Positions 31,501-39,168 of a DNA stretch of 64,000 bases are shown here, one piece after another. Position 1 is the stretch's first letter; each line of letters starts with the position of its first letter. Position numbers and translations under genes: made by a program. The DNA is from Pseudomonas bubulae. Its GTDB lineage: Bacteria; Pseudomonadota; Gammaproteobacteria; Pseudomonadales; Pseudomonadaceae. The notes under the pieces were generated by a model that worked only from the letters and a program-made list of their open reading frames with translations, made no database searches and had not been told where the DNA came from. Location: NCBI RefSeq assembly GCF_037023725.1, contig NZ_CP146077.1, positions 72,001 through 136,000 of the forward strand, read 5' to 3'.

Positions 31501-33747
31501 GGTCATCACAAGGCAGTTGCGCAGCGTGATGCTTGGGCGTCTGCCGGGCAGGGTTAACGCCAGCTCGCAGACATCGGGGATAAACCCGTTGAGCGCCCGT
31601 CGTGCAAGGTAGGTCGAATGCTCCAGCACAGCCCTGACAATGGCACTCCCGTTACTGTCCAGGCGCCCGTCCATCTGCCTGACGAATGCCTCGTAACGCA
31701 GCGCCGAGCCCCGGAACCGGGCCAGTCGGCTAATCACGGTCGAACCCGCCAATGCGGCCATCCCCATATAGTAAAACCCGTGCAGTTGCTGCATGAATTG
31801 CGCAACGAGGCCCACAGAAGCGCGGTCGAGCAAGGCCAGGACGGCTGCGCCATCGGGGTAATGGATCGGCTTGATGTCCGGGCTGTTTTTTTGCACGCCA
31901 AGACGTATTCGCGCGCCATCGACCGGGAGCGGACTCCAGCCTGTGACCCGATCCAGCAACGCATCGACCAGCGGGACAACCCGCAACGGCTCCAACTGCT
32001 TGCGCAAAGCCGCGGTGCCATAAATACGCAGCACCAGATCCCCGGGGATCAAATGGCTCAAACCAGGCGACGCCAGATGCTGCTTGAGCCGTCGGTGGGC
32101 AAAGCCCCTGAGCTCGGGCCGGCCCAGCAGCATCAGGGCTACCTGCCCGTTGAGCACCTGCAGTTTGCTTTGGATCAAAGGTAACGTAGCGCTGTCACCT
32201 GCCGTAGCCGCAGCTGTCGCCGGGCCATCAAGCGCCAGCCGGGTACTCCAGCGCCCTTGCTGGTTGGGCTCCGTCAAGCGTGGATCGAGCAGCGCACGCA
32301 CATCCAGCCCGTGATCCACCACGGCATTCACATTACAGTCCTTGCCACGTATGGCACCGAGCAGAAAGGTAAAATCCCGCGCCTGCTTGTCGATGATGGA
32401 GCGCACACGGTTTTCGAACAGATCACCCTCGATGGTCTCGACACTCAGGACCGGGTCAAGCATAAGGCGCAATACCGGCCGCTGATCGCGTGACACATGA
32501 CCGAGCAGGTTGTCTCTGTCGCGGGGCTCCTTGAGCCGTGCGAGCACCTGACCCTTGAGCGTCTCGTCATTGTCAAAGCGCTCAAGTGCAGCCTGTTCGC
32601 TGAACAAAAACAGCTCGGGAGTGGAGACCGGTACAGACACACTGAACAGCCCGGCCAGTTCTACCCTGGCGCCCCCCTGCCCCAGCAATGACAGCCGGGC
32701 GGGCCGCCATTGCCCATGGGCATATCGATCATCATTCAGGCGCGAGCGCCCCACAGCCAGCAGTGCATCGAACTGCACGGGATCAATCCGCCCCTCGTGA
32801 CGAGCCTGTAACAACTCATTGAAAAACCGGTCGCCCATAAACTGAACAGCCAGCACCCTCAGGCTCAACCCTTTTATGTCCAGATACCACCAGGCTTCGA
32901 GTTGCTGCTGCATCACGGCCTGAATGCCCCCGACAATTTCCCTGACCAACTGGTACATGCGCACATCCAGCGTGGGTGATCGTGCTTGAGCTGCATCGAA
33001 GGCTACGGTCGGGCTCAGATACTCGCGGATGTGATTGCCCGGCCACTCGCCTTTGCCCAGGTACGCCAGTGCCAGATCCAGAAGGCTCATGCTCGACAAC
33101 GGTGGCTGGCTGCCAGCCGTCGCCATCGCATAGCTGTTGACCTGCAGCGTCTGAGCAGACAGGCCCAACCCCTGGAACTCGTGCTCCAGGGCCAGCGTGA
33201 GCTGGGCATTGAGCACCCCGCGCAGGGACGGAAGATCGAGCAGGCGCGCCCTCAACAACTCAAGGTTGTGCAAACGCAGATCCTGCAACGAGCGTGTGCG
33301 ATGCTCAAATACCAGACCTTCAATCAAGCACCGCCTGATCCTCAGGGAGCGCAGTTTTTTCAGGTCTTCACGCACCTCGATCGGCATAAAGCGCAGCAAG
33401 GTGTCACGTACCAGCGGGTCGGCCAGACGCCGCTTGAGGGTTGTGCGCAGCGCGGTTGAATTGGCGATGCGCTCCAATCCACCGAGAGGGGAATACAGGA
33501 ATGCGCCTGGCGGGTTGCTGTCTGCCCGGGTTACGATGAAATGGCCGGCAAGATCGGCGGCCGGGGCGTTGTCCGCGCCAAGCTCAAGGGCATAGACATG
33601 CTGCGGTTGCACCGCAATGACCTGCTGCAGACAGATAAACTCTTGCGCCGTGAGTTGCCCCGCGGCATCGAGCCGCGCCAGGTTGTCCAGATACCCTGTT
33701 TGCATGGCGGCGAGCCAGTCATCCGGCTCAAGCTGATCATCTGTCAC
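28528..33747 (-). CDS. Giant DUF6543/dermonecrotic-toxin-like protein with C-terminal aspzincin-type zinc protease motif (larger paralogue)
   Basis: This 1739-residue protein has no signal peptide. An extra N-terminal region of about 500 residues precedes a part collinear with its smaller neighbour. A module of the form G-x-F/Y ... LYSP/LFSE ... ERF ... L--RL ... RD-LL recurs near residues 68-125 and 364-418, and a related version (GMYLIGPAALDSGPQVLYVL) lies near 1119-1185. A hydrophobic stretch follows at about 1254-1290 (LLSLLADTALLILPGKLSVP). The C-terminus has HEFSH (1606-1610) followed by GTIDINYLG with Asp1617, matching HExxH...GTxDxxY of aspzincin metallopeptidases. The start is GTG (GAGG nine nt upstream). 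It is divergent from cobL by 188 bp and 96 bp upstream of the smaller paralogue, probably in one transcript. Confidence 0.75.
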   Translation of the reverse strand: MTDDQLEPDDWLAAMQTGYLDNLARLDAAGQLTAQEFICLQQVIAVQPQHVYALELGADNAPAADLAGHFIVTRADSNPPGAFLYSPLGGLERIANSTALRTTLKRRLADPLVRDTLLRFMPIEVREDLKKLRSLRIRRCLIEGLVFEHRTRSLQDLRLHNLELLRARLLDLPSLRGVLNAQLTLALEHEFQGLGLSAQTLQVNSYAMATAGSQPPLSSMSLLDLALAYLGKGEWPGNHIREYLSPTVAFDAAQARSPTLDVRMYQLVREIVGGIQAVMQQQLEAWWYLDIKGLSLRVLAVQFMGDRFFNELLQARHEGRIDPVQFDALLAVGRSRLNDDRYAHGQWRPARLSLLGQGGARVELAGLFSVSVPVSTPELFLFSEQAALERFDNDETLKGQVLARLKEPRDRDNLLGHVSRDQRPVLRLMLDPVLSVETIEGDLFENRVRSIIDKQARDFTFLLGAIRGKDCNVNAVVDHGLDVRALLDPRLTEPNQQGRWSTRLALDGPATAAATAGDSATLPLIQSKLQVLNGQVALMLLGRPELRGFAHRRLKQHLASPGLSHLIPGDLVLRIYGTAALRKQLEPLRVVPLVDALLDRVTGWSPLPVDGARIRLGVQKNSPDIKPIHYPDGAAVLALLDRASVGLVAQFMQQLHGFYYMGMAALAGSTVISRLARFRGSALRYEAFVRQMDGRLDSNGSAIVRAVLEHSTYLARRALNGFIPDVCELALTLPGRRPSITLRNCLVMTGRGGTDSVNSGQAVLWTAAWSLECFDSLASCLETLQARLRDRVEQWHLLRCISLRERERVQAAVDVKWTASVIDTDWLETCQRRETEKHLSDIGFLLERGVVQQVSAPELVNQVDCYWSEQAQFNVDATLAAARQWQFREGLPDWLKHAATSDQQAYGRILLRIQQAGSEGYSQDVPELLDYARERLLARLKADFPGVAIDPDKVEISVVQYSGPAGGEIAGGAAVSRLRRSLTYFALSHFFNVHSGVRSYRSLGEEPLPAGLDDHYVSELVRSLDLGESYQALLVEKLTPGHEGAARRQGLFCQQLPAQVLEYALQARIKGALSQTAHDFVEHVLNSPDAKARERFKGIELVVRPLAFRAVTGRHPDRAQGMYLIGPAALDSGPQVLYVLYGKGPALREYSSQSDFLHRLHGSGALQDEVLERLEPRVRKIYEYGGFREPHIGYVDPTLSSPQVANPPASLDPGQLTGNCLNRLYVDTLNVRLALARTQARSAAQADWASLVYLLSLLADTALLILPGKLSVPLMIWQAQTSAQSAVQAVADDRWGQAVFDFATALLMIAGSHGALRRTTGEPHVVAAFEAPLETMTREQQASLRPYAANHVSLDSLHEDTGSGLFTDPESGHRFIVLDGQVFQVAAWQDRWRIHIGEDRDGPLVKRSPHQRWVLDLKEPLPGGGQALGTRSGTSGSVSFGREHTVTVLGMPAIERLQPRKAQVIREAHEQAIRYLTDCREHLQSVGSASQLNAQTRRFLARVFSVSQVDDPLLDKLKRIVDKLLTALQSTEFSPQHSSRYGLYSPPNPREVARVSSLGSVIKRKTVLFSQGYFASADEIFSLSVMGVDGREFDRVKHSTATILLHEFSHLVMGTIDINYLGVSHPFEELLVPERDWDGQIRTLKRQMQDHRYRQLTTEIRKADLFKEKYSNRRSYLPLPFKLAHSLIHKTRSKNIEEVRDRFFSDPVFRERVILMNADSQTLLITWLGYFKPATVAVV

Positions 33748-33935
33748 TGGCGACTGCCTCAGAACCCACGGAAGGCAAATCTTGGCCCGAATCTCCGGTA
33801 CAACGGCATTAACCGGCTACCACCTGTAAAGATGAACTCTGGTGCAGTGCAAGGCGCGTTATCATGCGCACCTGTATCCGCAGGGCCTTCGCCCGGTAGC
33901 GGAGGAACAACCCGGCGTTTATCAAGAGGATCGGC

Positions 33936-35147
33936 ATGTCGCCCTGGCTAACAGTTGTGGGAATCGGTGAGGACGGTTTTGCCGGGCTGGGCAAAAATGC
34001 GCGCCGCGCCTTGTTGGGCGCGACCCGCGTAATCGGCAGCCAGCGCCAGCTCGACCTGCTGCCCGCCTGCATTCGCGCCGAGCGCCAGACCTGGCCGAGC
34101 CCGTTTTCACTGGCCCCAGTGCTGGCCCTGCGCAACACGCCGACCTGCGTACTGGCCAGCGGCGACCCCATGCTGTTTGGTGTCGGCGCCAGCCTGGCGC
34201 GACGGGTAGCGCGGGATGAAATGCAGGTGCTGCCAGCGCCATCGTCCTTTTCCCTGGCCGCAGCACGCATGGGCTGGGCCCTGCAGGACGTAGTCACGCT
34301 GTCGGTAGTGGCACGCCCCGTCGTCGCCCTCAATGCCCACCTGCACAGCGGTGTACGTCTGCTGGTACTGAGCAACGATGGCAGCAGCCCGTCCATCATC
34401 GCCCGTCTGCTGAGCGCGCAGGGATTTGGTCCCAGCCGCATGACGGTGCTGGAACACCTGGGCGGCCAGGCTGAACGCAGGATCGACACCCGCGCCTGCG
34501 ACTGGAGTGACCCGCCCGTCGCGGCGCTTAACCTGGTCGCCATCGATTGCCTGGCCGACGCCAGCGCCCGGCCGCTGTCACGTATCGGTGGGCTGCCCGA
34601 CAGCGCGTTCGAGCATGATGGCCAGTTGACCAAGCGCGATGTGCGCGCCGTAACCCTCGCCCGCCTCGCGCCACTGCCAGGCCAATTGCTGTGGGACGTA
34701 GGCGCGGGCAGCGGCTCGATCGGCATCGAGTGGATGCGTACCTGGCCGAGTTGCCGCACCTTGGCGATTGAAGCCGACGAAGGCCGCCAGCAACTGATCG
34801 AACGTAACCGCGATACCCTTGGTGTGCCCGGCCTGCAACTGATTCGCGGCAAGGCACCCCAAGCTCTTGACGGTCTGGAGCCCCCGGACGCGATTTTTAT
34901 CGGTGGCGGCGTAACCCGCGAAGGCGTGCTCGACACCTGCTGGCAGCGACTCAAGCCCGGCGGGCGGCTGGTGGCCAATGCCGTCACCCTGCAAAGCGAA
35001 ATGCTGCTGATGAGCTGGCGCGAGCGCCACGGCGGCGAACTGACCCGCATCCATATTGCCCAGGCCCAGCCCCTGGGTGAATTCGACACCTGGCGTCAGG
35101 CGTTGCCGATTACCCTTCTGGACATGACCAAGCCTCTCGATGCGTGA
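33936..35147 (+). CDS. cobL: Precorrin-6Y C5,15-methyltransferase (decarboxylating)
   Basis: This 403-residue enzyme is a fusion of CbiE and CbiT. The N-terminal CbiE-type methylase (about 1-205) starts [20 protein letters not shown] and has [19 protein letters not shown]. The C-terminal CbiT-type methyltransferase has [19 protein letters not shown] as its SAM loop. It methylates C5 and C15 and decarboxylates the C12 acetate. The ATG follows AAGAGGATCGGC. It overlaps cbiD by 8 nt. Confidence 0.94.
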   Translation: MSPWLTVVGIGEDGFAGLGKNARRALLGATRVIGSQRQLDLLPACIRAERQTWPSPFSLAPVLALRNTPTCVLASGDPMLFGVGASLARRVARDEMQVLPAPSSFSLAAARMGWALQDVVTLSVVARPVVALNAHLHSGVRLLVLSNDGSSPSIIARLLSAQGFGPSRMTVLEHLGGQAERRIDTRACDWSDPPVAALNLVAIDCLADASARPLSRIGGLPDSAFEHDGQLTKRDVRAVTLARLAPLPGQLLWDVGAGSGSIGIEWMRTWPSCRTLAIEADEGRQQLIERNRDTLGVPGLQLIRGKAPQALDGLEPPDAIFIGGGVTREGVLDTCWQRLKPGGRLVANAVTLQSEMLLMSWRERHGGELTRIHIAQAQPLGEFDTWRQALPITLLDMTKPLDA

Positions 35148-36237
35148 CGAAACTGCCGAACAACCCGCCCCCCTGCGCAGCGGCCTGACCACCGGCAGCT
35201 GCGCCACCGCCACCAGCCTGGCCGCTGCCCGCCTGCTGCTGGGCGGCGTGTGTAACGACGCCGTGCAAATCACTTTGCCCAAGGGTAAACAGGTGCAAAT
35301 GCGCCTGGAGTTCTGCCGTCTGTGGCAAGACGGCGCCGAAGCGGGCACCATCAAGGACGCCGGCGACGATCCCGACGTGACCCACGGTGCACTGCTCTAT
35401 TCACGGGTGCGCTTGCGACCTGAACCGGGTATTAGCTTTGTTGCCGGGCAAGGTGTCGGCACCGTAACCCGCCCGGGTCTGGTATTGAACGTGGGCGAGC
35501 CGGCGATCAACCCGGTGCCACGCAAAATGATCACCGAGCACCTGCAGCAACTTGCCACCGAACTGGGTTACGGCGGTGGCTTTGAAGTGACTGTCAACGT
35601 ACAGGACGGCGAAGCCCTGGCCCTGAAAACCATGAACCCGCGCCTGGGGATTCTCGGCGGGCTGTCGATCCTGGGCACCAGCGGCATCGTGCGGCCGTTT
35701 TCCTGCGCGGCTTATATCGCCTCTATCCACCAGGGCATAGACGTCGCCAAGACTAACGGTTACCTGCACATTGCCGCCTGCACCGGCAATGCCAGCGAAG
35801 ACACCATGCGCCGGGTCTACAGCTTGCCGGAAATCGCCCTGATCGAAATGGGCGACTTTGTCGGCGCAGTGCTCAAGCATCTGCGCAAAGTGCCTGTGGA
35901 TAAACTGAGCATTTGCGGCGGTTTCGGCAAGATCAGCAAACTGGCCGCCGGGCATATGGACCTGCACAGTCGCCATTCCAGCATCGACCTGCCGCAACTG
36001 GCCCAATGGGCAGCGGATATCGGGGCCGACCATCCACTCCAGGAGGCCATCCGCCAGGCCAACACCAGCCAGCAAGCCCTGGCGATGGCCAGTGCGGCCG
36101 GTATCGCGTTGGGCGATGTGGTGTGCCAGCACGCTCTGGACTTTGCCCGCAGCGTGGTGCCGGCCCAGGTACAGGTCGAAGTGTTTGCCATCGACCGCCA
36201 GGGCGGGATTGTCGGTCACGCCGGAGCCTTTGCATGA
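35140..36237 (+). CDS. cbiD: CbiD-type C1-methyltransferase of corrin synthesis
   Basis: This 365-residue protein has the CbiD signature [21 protein letters not shown] at its N-terminus and [16 protein letters not shown] and [19 protein letters not shown] further on. CbiD methylates C1 of cobalt-precorrin-5B in the anaerobic pathway, and many Pseudomonas carry it within an otherwise aerobic cob cluster where CobF is absent. That is the likely role here, since no cobF is visible. Start and stop overlap cobL and cobK, so the three genes form one operon. Confidence 0.93.
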   Translation: MRDETAEQPAPLRSGLTTGSCATATSLAAARLLLGGVCNDAVQITLPKGKQVQMRLEFCRLWQDGAEAGTIKDAGDDPDVTHGALLYSRVRLRPEPGISFVAGQGVGTVTRPGLVLNVGEPAINPVPRKMITEHLQQLATELGYGGGFEVTVNVQDGEALALKTMNPRLGILGGLSILGTSGIVRPFSCAAYIASIHQGIDVAKTNGYLHIAACTGNASEDTMRRVYSLPEIALIEMGDFVGAVLKHLRKVPVDKLSICGGFGKISKLAAGHMDLHSRHSSIDLPQLAQWAADIGADHPLQEAIRQANTSQQALAMASAAGIALGDVVCQHALDFARSVVPAQVQVEVFAIDRQGGIVGHAGAFA

Positions 36238-36962
36238 AACGTATTTTGTTATTGGGCGGCGTCACCGAGGCGCTGGCCATTGCCCGTACCCTGGGCCCGC
36301 AGCATGTCTACAGCCTGGCCGGGGTTGGCCGGGTGCCGACGGACCTGACCTGCGAGGTACGGGTGGGCGGATATGGCGGCGCTGAAGGTTTGGCGCAGTA
36401 CATCCGCGAACAGCGCATCGACATGCTGCTGGACGCCACCCACCCCTACGCGGCGAAAATCAGCCATAACGCGGCCCTCGCTGCTGCTGCCAGTGGCATC
36501 CCGTGCTGGGCGCTGCGCCGCCAGGCCTGGGTGGCGCAGACGGGCGATGACTGGCGTGAAGTGGCAGATTGGAGCGAACTGGTGGAAGCGCTCGCCACCT
36601 TCCAGCGCCCCTTGTTCACCTTGGGCCGTGAGCCGCTGGAGCACCTGCACGAAATTCCGCCAGAGCAGTTCTGGACCCTGCGCGCCCTCGACGCTTACCC
36701 CGGCACTGCACGCTGCGACGTGATTGGCGCACGCGGGCCGTTCCTCATCGATGACGAACGCCTGTTGTTTGCACAACGGCGCATCGACGTATTGATCAGC
36801 AAAAACAGCGGCAGCAGCGCCACCGAACCCAAGCTGCAAGTTGCCCGCGAGCGCGCAGTGCCGGTGTTGATCCTCAAGCGGCCGACGCTGGCGCAGGTGG
36901 ATCGGGAGTTCCGGACGGTCGAGGAGCTGATGGAAGGGTTGGCGCAGGGGAATTATTTGTGA
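36234..36962 (+). CDS. cobK: Precorrin-6A reductase
   Basis: This is a 242-residue NADPH-dependent reductase that converts precorrin-6A to 6B (dihydro). The N-terminus [20 protein letters not shown] gives the Rossmann loop. [17 protein letters not shown] and [14 protein letters not shown] are conserved, as is [20 protein letters not shown] near the C-terminus. ATG 36234 overlaps the cbiD stop (ATGA). It is the last gene of cobL-cbiD-cobK. Confidence 0.94.
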   Translation: MKRILLLGGVTEALAIARTLGPQHVYSLAGVGRVPTDLTCEVRVGGYGGAEGLAQYIREQRIDMLLDATHPYAAKISHNAALAAAASGIPCWALRRQAWVAQTGDDWREVADWSELVEALATFQRPLFTLGREPLEHLHEIPPEQFWTLRALDAYPGTARCDVIGARGPFLIDDERLLFAQRRIDVLISKNSGSSATEPKLQVARERAVPVLILKRPTLAQVDREFRTVEELMEGLAQGNYL

Positions 36963-36984
36963 ATGTGTAAAAGCTGGCGATGGT

Positions 36985-37017
36985 GTATCCTTCAGAATAC
37001 GATCATGCCCCATGATC
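36985..37017. promoter_or_regulatory. Candidate autoregulatory operator of the toxin-antitoxin pair
   Basis: A perfect palindrome, GATCATG-CCC-CATGATC (37001-37017), covers the toxin start codon (ATG at 37012). Immediately upstream, GTATCCTTCAGAATAC (36985-37000) is an imperfect inverted repeat with GTAT/ATAC ends. Antitoxins with an HTH domain usually repress their own operon by binding such palindromes. Placement over the start codon would also affect ribosome access through mRNA structure. The regulatory role is inferred from sequence alone. Confidence 0.55.
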
Positions 37018-37314
37018 ACTTTCGAACAAACACGCGAATTCGCCAAATGGTTGGGCGCACTTAAAGACAAAACCGGGCAAGCCCGCATTCTTGCTCGCCT
37101 GAAAGCAGCCGGTTTGGGTCACTTCGCCGACTGCGAGTGCGTCGGTGGCGGTGTTTACGAAATGCGGATTCACTGCGGGCCCGGTTATCGAGTCTATTAC
37201 ACCCGCAAAGGCGAAGTGTTCTACCTGCTGCTTGTTGGCGGCGATAAAACCACCCAGACACGAGATATAAAACGCGCAAAACAAATGGCACACACACTGG
37301 GTAATGAGGACTGA
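37012..37314 (+). CDS. Type II toxin, RelE/ParE superfamily (HigB/phage Gp49-like)
   Basis: This is a 100-residue protein of the 'addiction module killer' type. Conserved features are the N-terminal FAKWLGALKDKTGQARILAR, the central GVYEMRIHCGPGYRVYYTRK (a strand pair with basic residues used for mRNA cleavage in this superfamily) and the LLLVGGDKTTQTRDIKRAKQ C-terminus. It precedes its antitoxin by 3 bp, the toxin-first order of higBA-like systems. It lies 49 bp after cobK with no obvious Shine-Dalgarno. It is expected to inhibit translation when free. Confidence 0.88.
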   Translation: MITFEQTREFAKWLGALKDKTGQARILARLKAAGLGHFADCECVGGGVYEMRIHCGPGYRVYYTRKGEVFYLLLVGGDKTTQTRDIKRAKQMAHTLGNED

Positions 37315-37317
37315 CGC

Positions 37318-37608
37318 ATGACCGAGCAACTTACCCGTTTCGATACCGTTGACTACCTGAAGTCCCCGGAGGATATGGCGGCTTACCTGGACGCCTGTTT
37401 CGAAGAGGACCCCGGCGACGGCAGTCTGATCCGAGCGGCGCTCAACGATATCGCCCGCGCCCAAGGCATGACTCAAATCGCCCGCGAAGCCGGGCTGGGC
37501 CGTGAAAGCCTGTACAAGGCCCTGGGCAGCAAGGGCAACCCCGAGTTCGCGACTATCATCAAAGTGATGAAGGCGCTGGGGCTCAAGCTGCATGCCACAG
37601 CAGCCTGA
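37318..37608 (+). CDS. Antitoxin of the pair, XRE-type HTH (HigA-like)
   Basis: This 96-residue protein matches 'addiction module antidote' proteins. The N-terminus (TRFDTVDYLKSPEDMAAYLD) is the family's toxin-contact region. The C-terminal two thirds carry a helix-turn-helix (MTQIAREAGLGRESLYKALG) followed by NPEFATIIKVMKALGLKL. It starts 3 bp after the toxin stop, so the two are co-translated. It should neutralise the toxin and repress the operon, probably at the palindromes around 36985-37017. Confidence 0.88.
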   Translation: MTEQLTRFDTVDYLKSPEDMAAYLDACFEEDPGDGSLIRAALNDIARAQGMTQIAREAGLGRESLYKALGSKGNPEFATIIKVMKALGLKLHATAA

Positions 37609-37717
37609 AATTTGCGCGTACTGGCCGATCGCGACACTTCGCCACACCCGCACTTTTTACTTACGCCGAGCATTCAGGCTAAATAGCCCCTTGATCGCTC
37701 CACTCACGGAATTCGTC

Positions 37718-38116
37718 ATGTCCCGACAACGGTTTGCATTTGCCTGGATCGCCTGCTTTGCAGTGCTGTTCAACATGCTCGCCATGTCGATGGCCGGAGC
37801 GACCCAATCCGTTGAGCGAGGGCCCACCGAGCAGTTCATGTGGAGCAGCTTCTGCTCCTCCACCGGCACCAAGATGGTCGCCGTATCGTTGGGCACGTTC
37901 GAGCCCGCCGACAACCAGCATGACGATCATTCCACCATGCAGCATTGCTGGTGCTGCTCGGGCGCCGCGCCGGTGGTGGCGCTGCCCGCGCATATTCCCA
38001 AGCTCTACTTTGCCGCCATCGAGCGGGGCCACAGCCTGGTCCCGGATCACCTCAAGCGCCCCACCCCGCGCCAGCAATGGCCGAGCCTCAACCCCCGCGC
38101 ATCGCCCCTGGTCTGA
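37718..38116 (+). CDS. DUF2946 family protein (copper-cluster type), first copy
   Basis: This is a 132-residue exported or membrane-anchored protein. It has an N-terminal hydrophobic segment (about 6-27, FAWIACFAVLFNMLAMSMAG), a central Met/His/Cys-rich stretch with MQHCWCCSGAA, and a basic Pro-rich tail. The spacing fits DUF2946, which in Pseudomonas is regularly found beside PCu(A)C chaperones and the OprC copper receptor. The metal-ligand-rich centre suggests copper handling in the periplasm, but this is inference. ATG 37718 is chosen because it begins the hydrophobic leader. Confidence 0.75.
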   Translation: MSRQRFAFAWIACFAVLFNMLAMSMAGATQSVERGPTEQFMWSSFCSSTGTKMVAVSLGTFEPADNQHDDHSTMQHCWCCSGAAPVVALPAHIPKLYFAAIERGHSLVPDHLKRPTPRQQWPSLNPRASPLV

Positions 38117-38164
38117 TTCTTCCTCGCAACCCCTTTGCGTTTTGAATCGTTCCGGAGAATTGCC

Positions 38165-38659
38165 ATGTTGAACCTTTCCCTGTTCAAGCACGTCGTGATT
38201 GCGGCGGCTGTGTTGCTGCCTGACTGTTTTGCCAACGCCCACGAATACAAAAGCGGCGACCTCGAAATCGCCCACCCGTGGTCCCAGGAGCTGCCGCCCA
38301 ATGCGCCCACCGTGGCCGCGTATTTCATCATTCACAACACCGGCAGCACGGCCGATCGCCTGGTCAGCGTCGACACGCCGATTGCCGATAAGGCCGAACT
38401 GCACCAGCACATCATGGAAGGCGACTTGATGAAGATGCTGCCCGTGGCCAGCGTCGAAGTGCCGCCCGGCGGCACCGTCACCTTTGCACCCATGGCGTAC
38501 CACGTGATGATGTTCGGTCTCAAGGACCGCAGCCTGCTGCAGGACGGCAAGCACTTCCCGCTGACCCTGCATTTTGAAAAAGCCGGCGCCGTGCCGGTTG
38601 AGGTCAATGTGCAGAAGCAGGCACCTGAAGACAGCATGGAACACATGCACGCCCACTAA
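38165..38659 (+). CDS. PCu(A)C-type periplasmic copper chaperone
   Basis: This is a 164-residue protein with a signal peptide (about 1-26, ending CFANA). The mature domain has the PCu(A)C copper motif: ELHQHIMEGDLMKM followed about 20 residues later by YHVMMFGL. The conserved HxM/His-Met ligands of this family bind Cu(I). The C-terminus is His/Met-rich (MEHMHAH). Family members deliver copper to cytochrome oxidase or load periplasmic cuproproteins. It lies between two DUF2946 genes and upstream of oprC. GGAGAATTGCC precedes the ATG. Confidence 0.9.
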   Translation: MLNLSLFKHVVIAAAVLLPDCFANAHEYKSGDLEIAHPWSQELPPNAPTVAAYFIIHNTGSTADRLVSVDTPIADKAELHQHIMEGDLMKMLPVASVEVPPGGTVTFAPMAYHVMMFGLKDRSLLQDGKHFPLTLHFEKAGAVPVEVNVQKQAPEDSMEHMHAH

Positions 38660-38707
38660 CGGCCAAGGTTGCTGATCCCCGTGCGCGAACCTCGCGCCAG
38701 GCACTCC

Positions 38708-39073
38708 ATGTCGCATATTCGCGGCAGTTGGCTGAGCCTGTTTGCCATGTTGATGATTTTTATCGGCCCGCTGATTTCCCAGGCGATGCCGATGGATCAT
38801 CACGCCTCCATGCCCATGTCGATGGATATGAGCATGGACATGTCTGCGCACGCCGAACATGAACAGCCTTCAGCCGACCACCATGCCATCTGGGAAAAGT
38901 GCGGCTACTGCACCCTGCTGTTCAGTTGCCCGGCCTTGCCCGGCACCCCGGGCCTGACCCTCTATAACTCACCAGAACCCCGCAGTTACCTGGCCGCCAA
39001 TCCCCGCCTGGGCCACGCCCGGCAACCGGTCTTCCCGGGCTCCCGCTCCCGCGCGCCTCCCGTATTCCTTTAG
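38708..39073 (+). CDS. DUF2946 family protein (copper-cluster type), second copy
   Basis: This is a protein of about 121 residues. A hydrophobic leader (about 8-28, SLFAMLMIFIGPLISQA) is followed by a striking Met/His/Asp-rich segment (MPMDHHASMPMSMDMSMDMS) and then EKCGYCTLLFSCP, a cysteine cluster typical of DUF2946. Met/His-rich runs commonly bind Cu(I). The start is uncertain (ATG 38708, or upstream GTG/TTG codons). It sits between the PCu(A)C gene and oprC, so copper import is the likely context. Confidence 0.72.
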   Translation: MSHIRGSWLSLFAMLMIFIGPLISQAMPMDHHASMPMSMDMSMDMSAHAEHEQPSADHHAIWEKCGYCTLLFSCPALPGTPGLTLYNSPEPRSYLAANPRLGHARQPVFPGSRSRAPPVFL

Positions 39074-39168
39074 CTACCGACACCACAACACATCATCTGG
39101 CCGACCTGCATGCACTGTTTCAGACAGTCGCAGGTGCGTGGCCGAGTTGTATTCGTCTGACTATTGGA

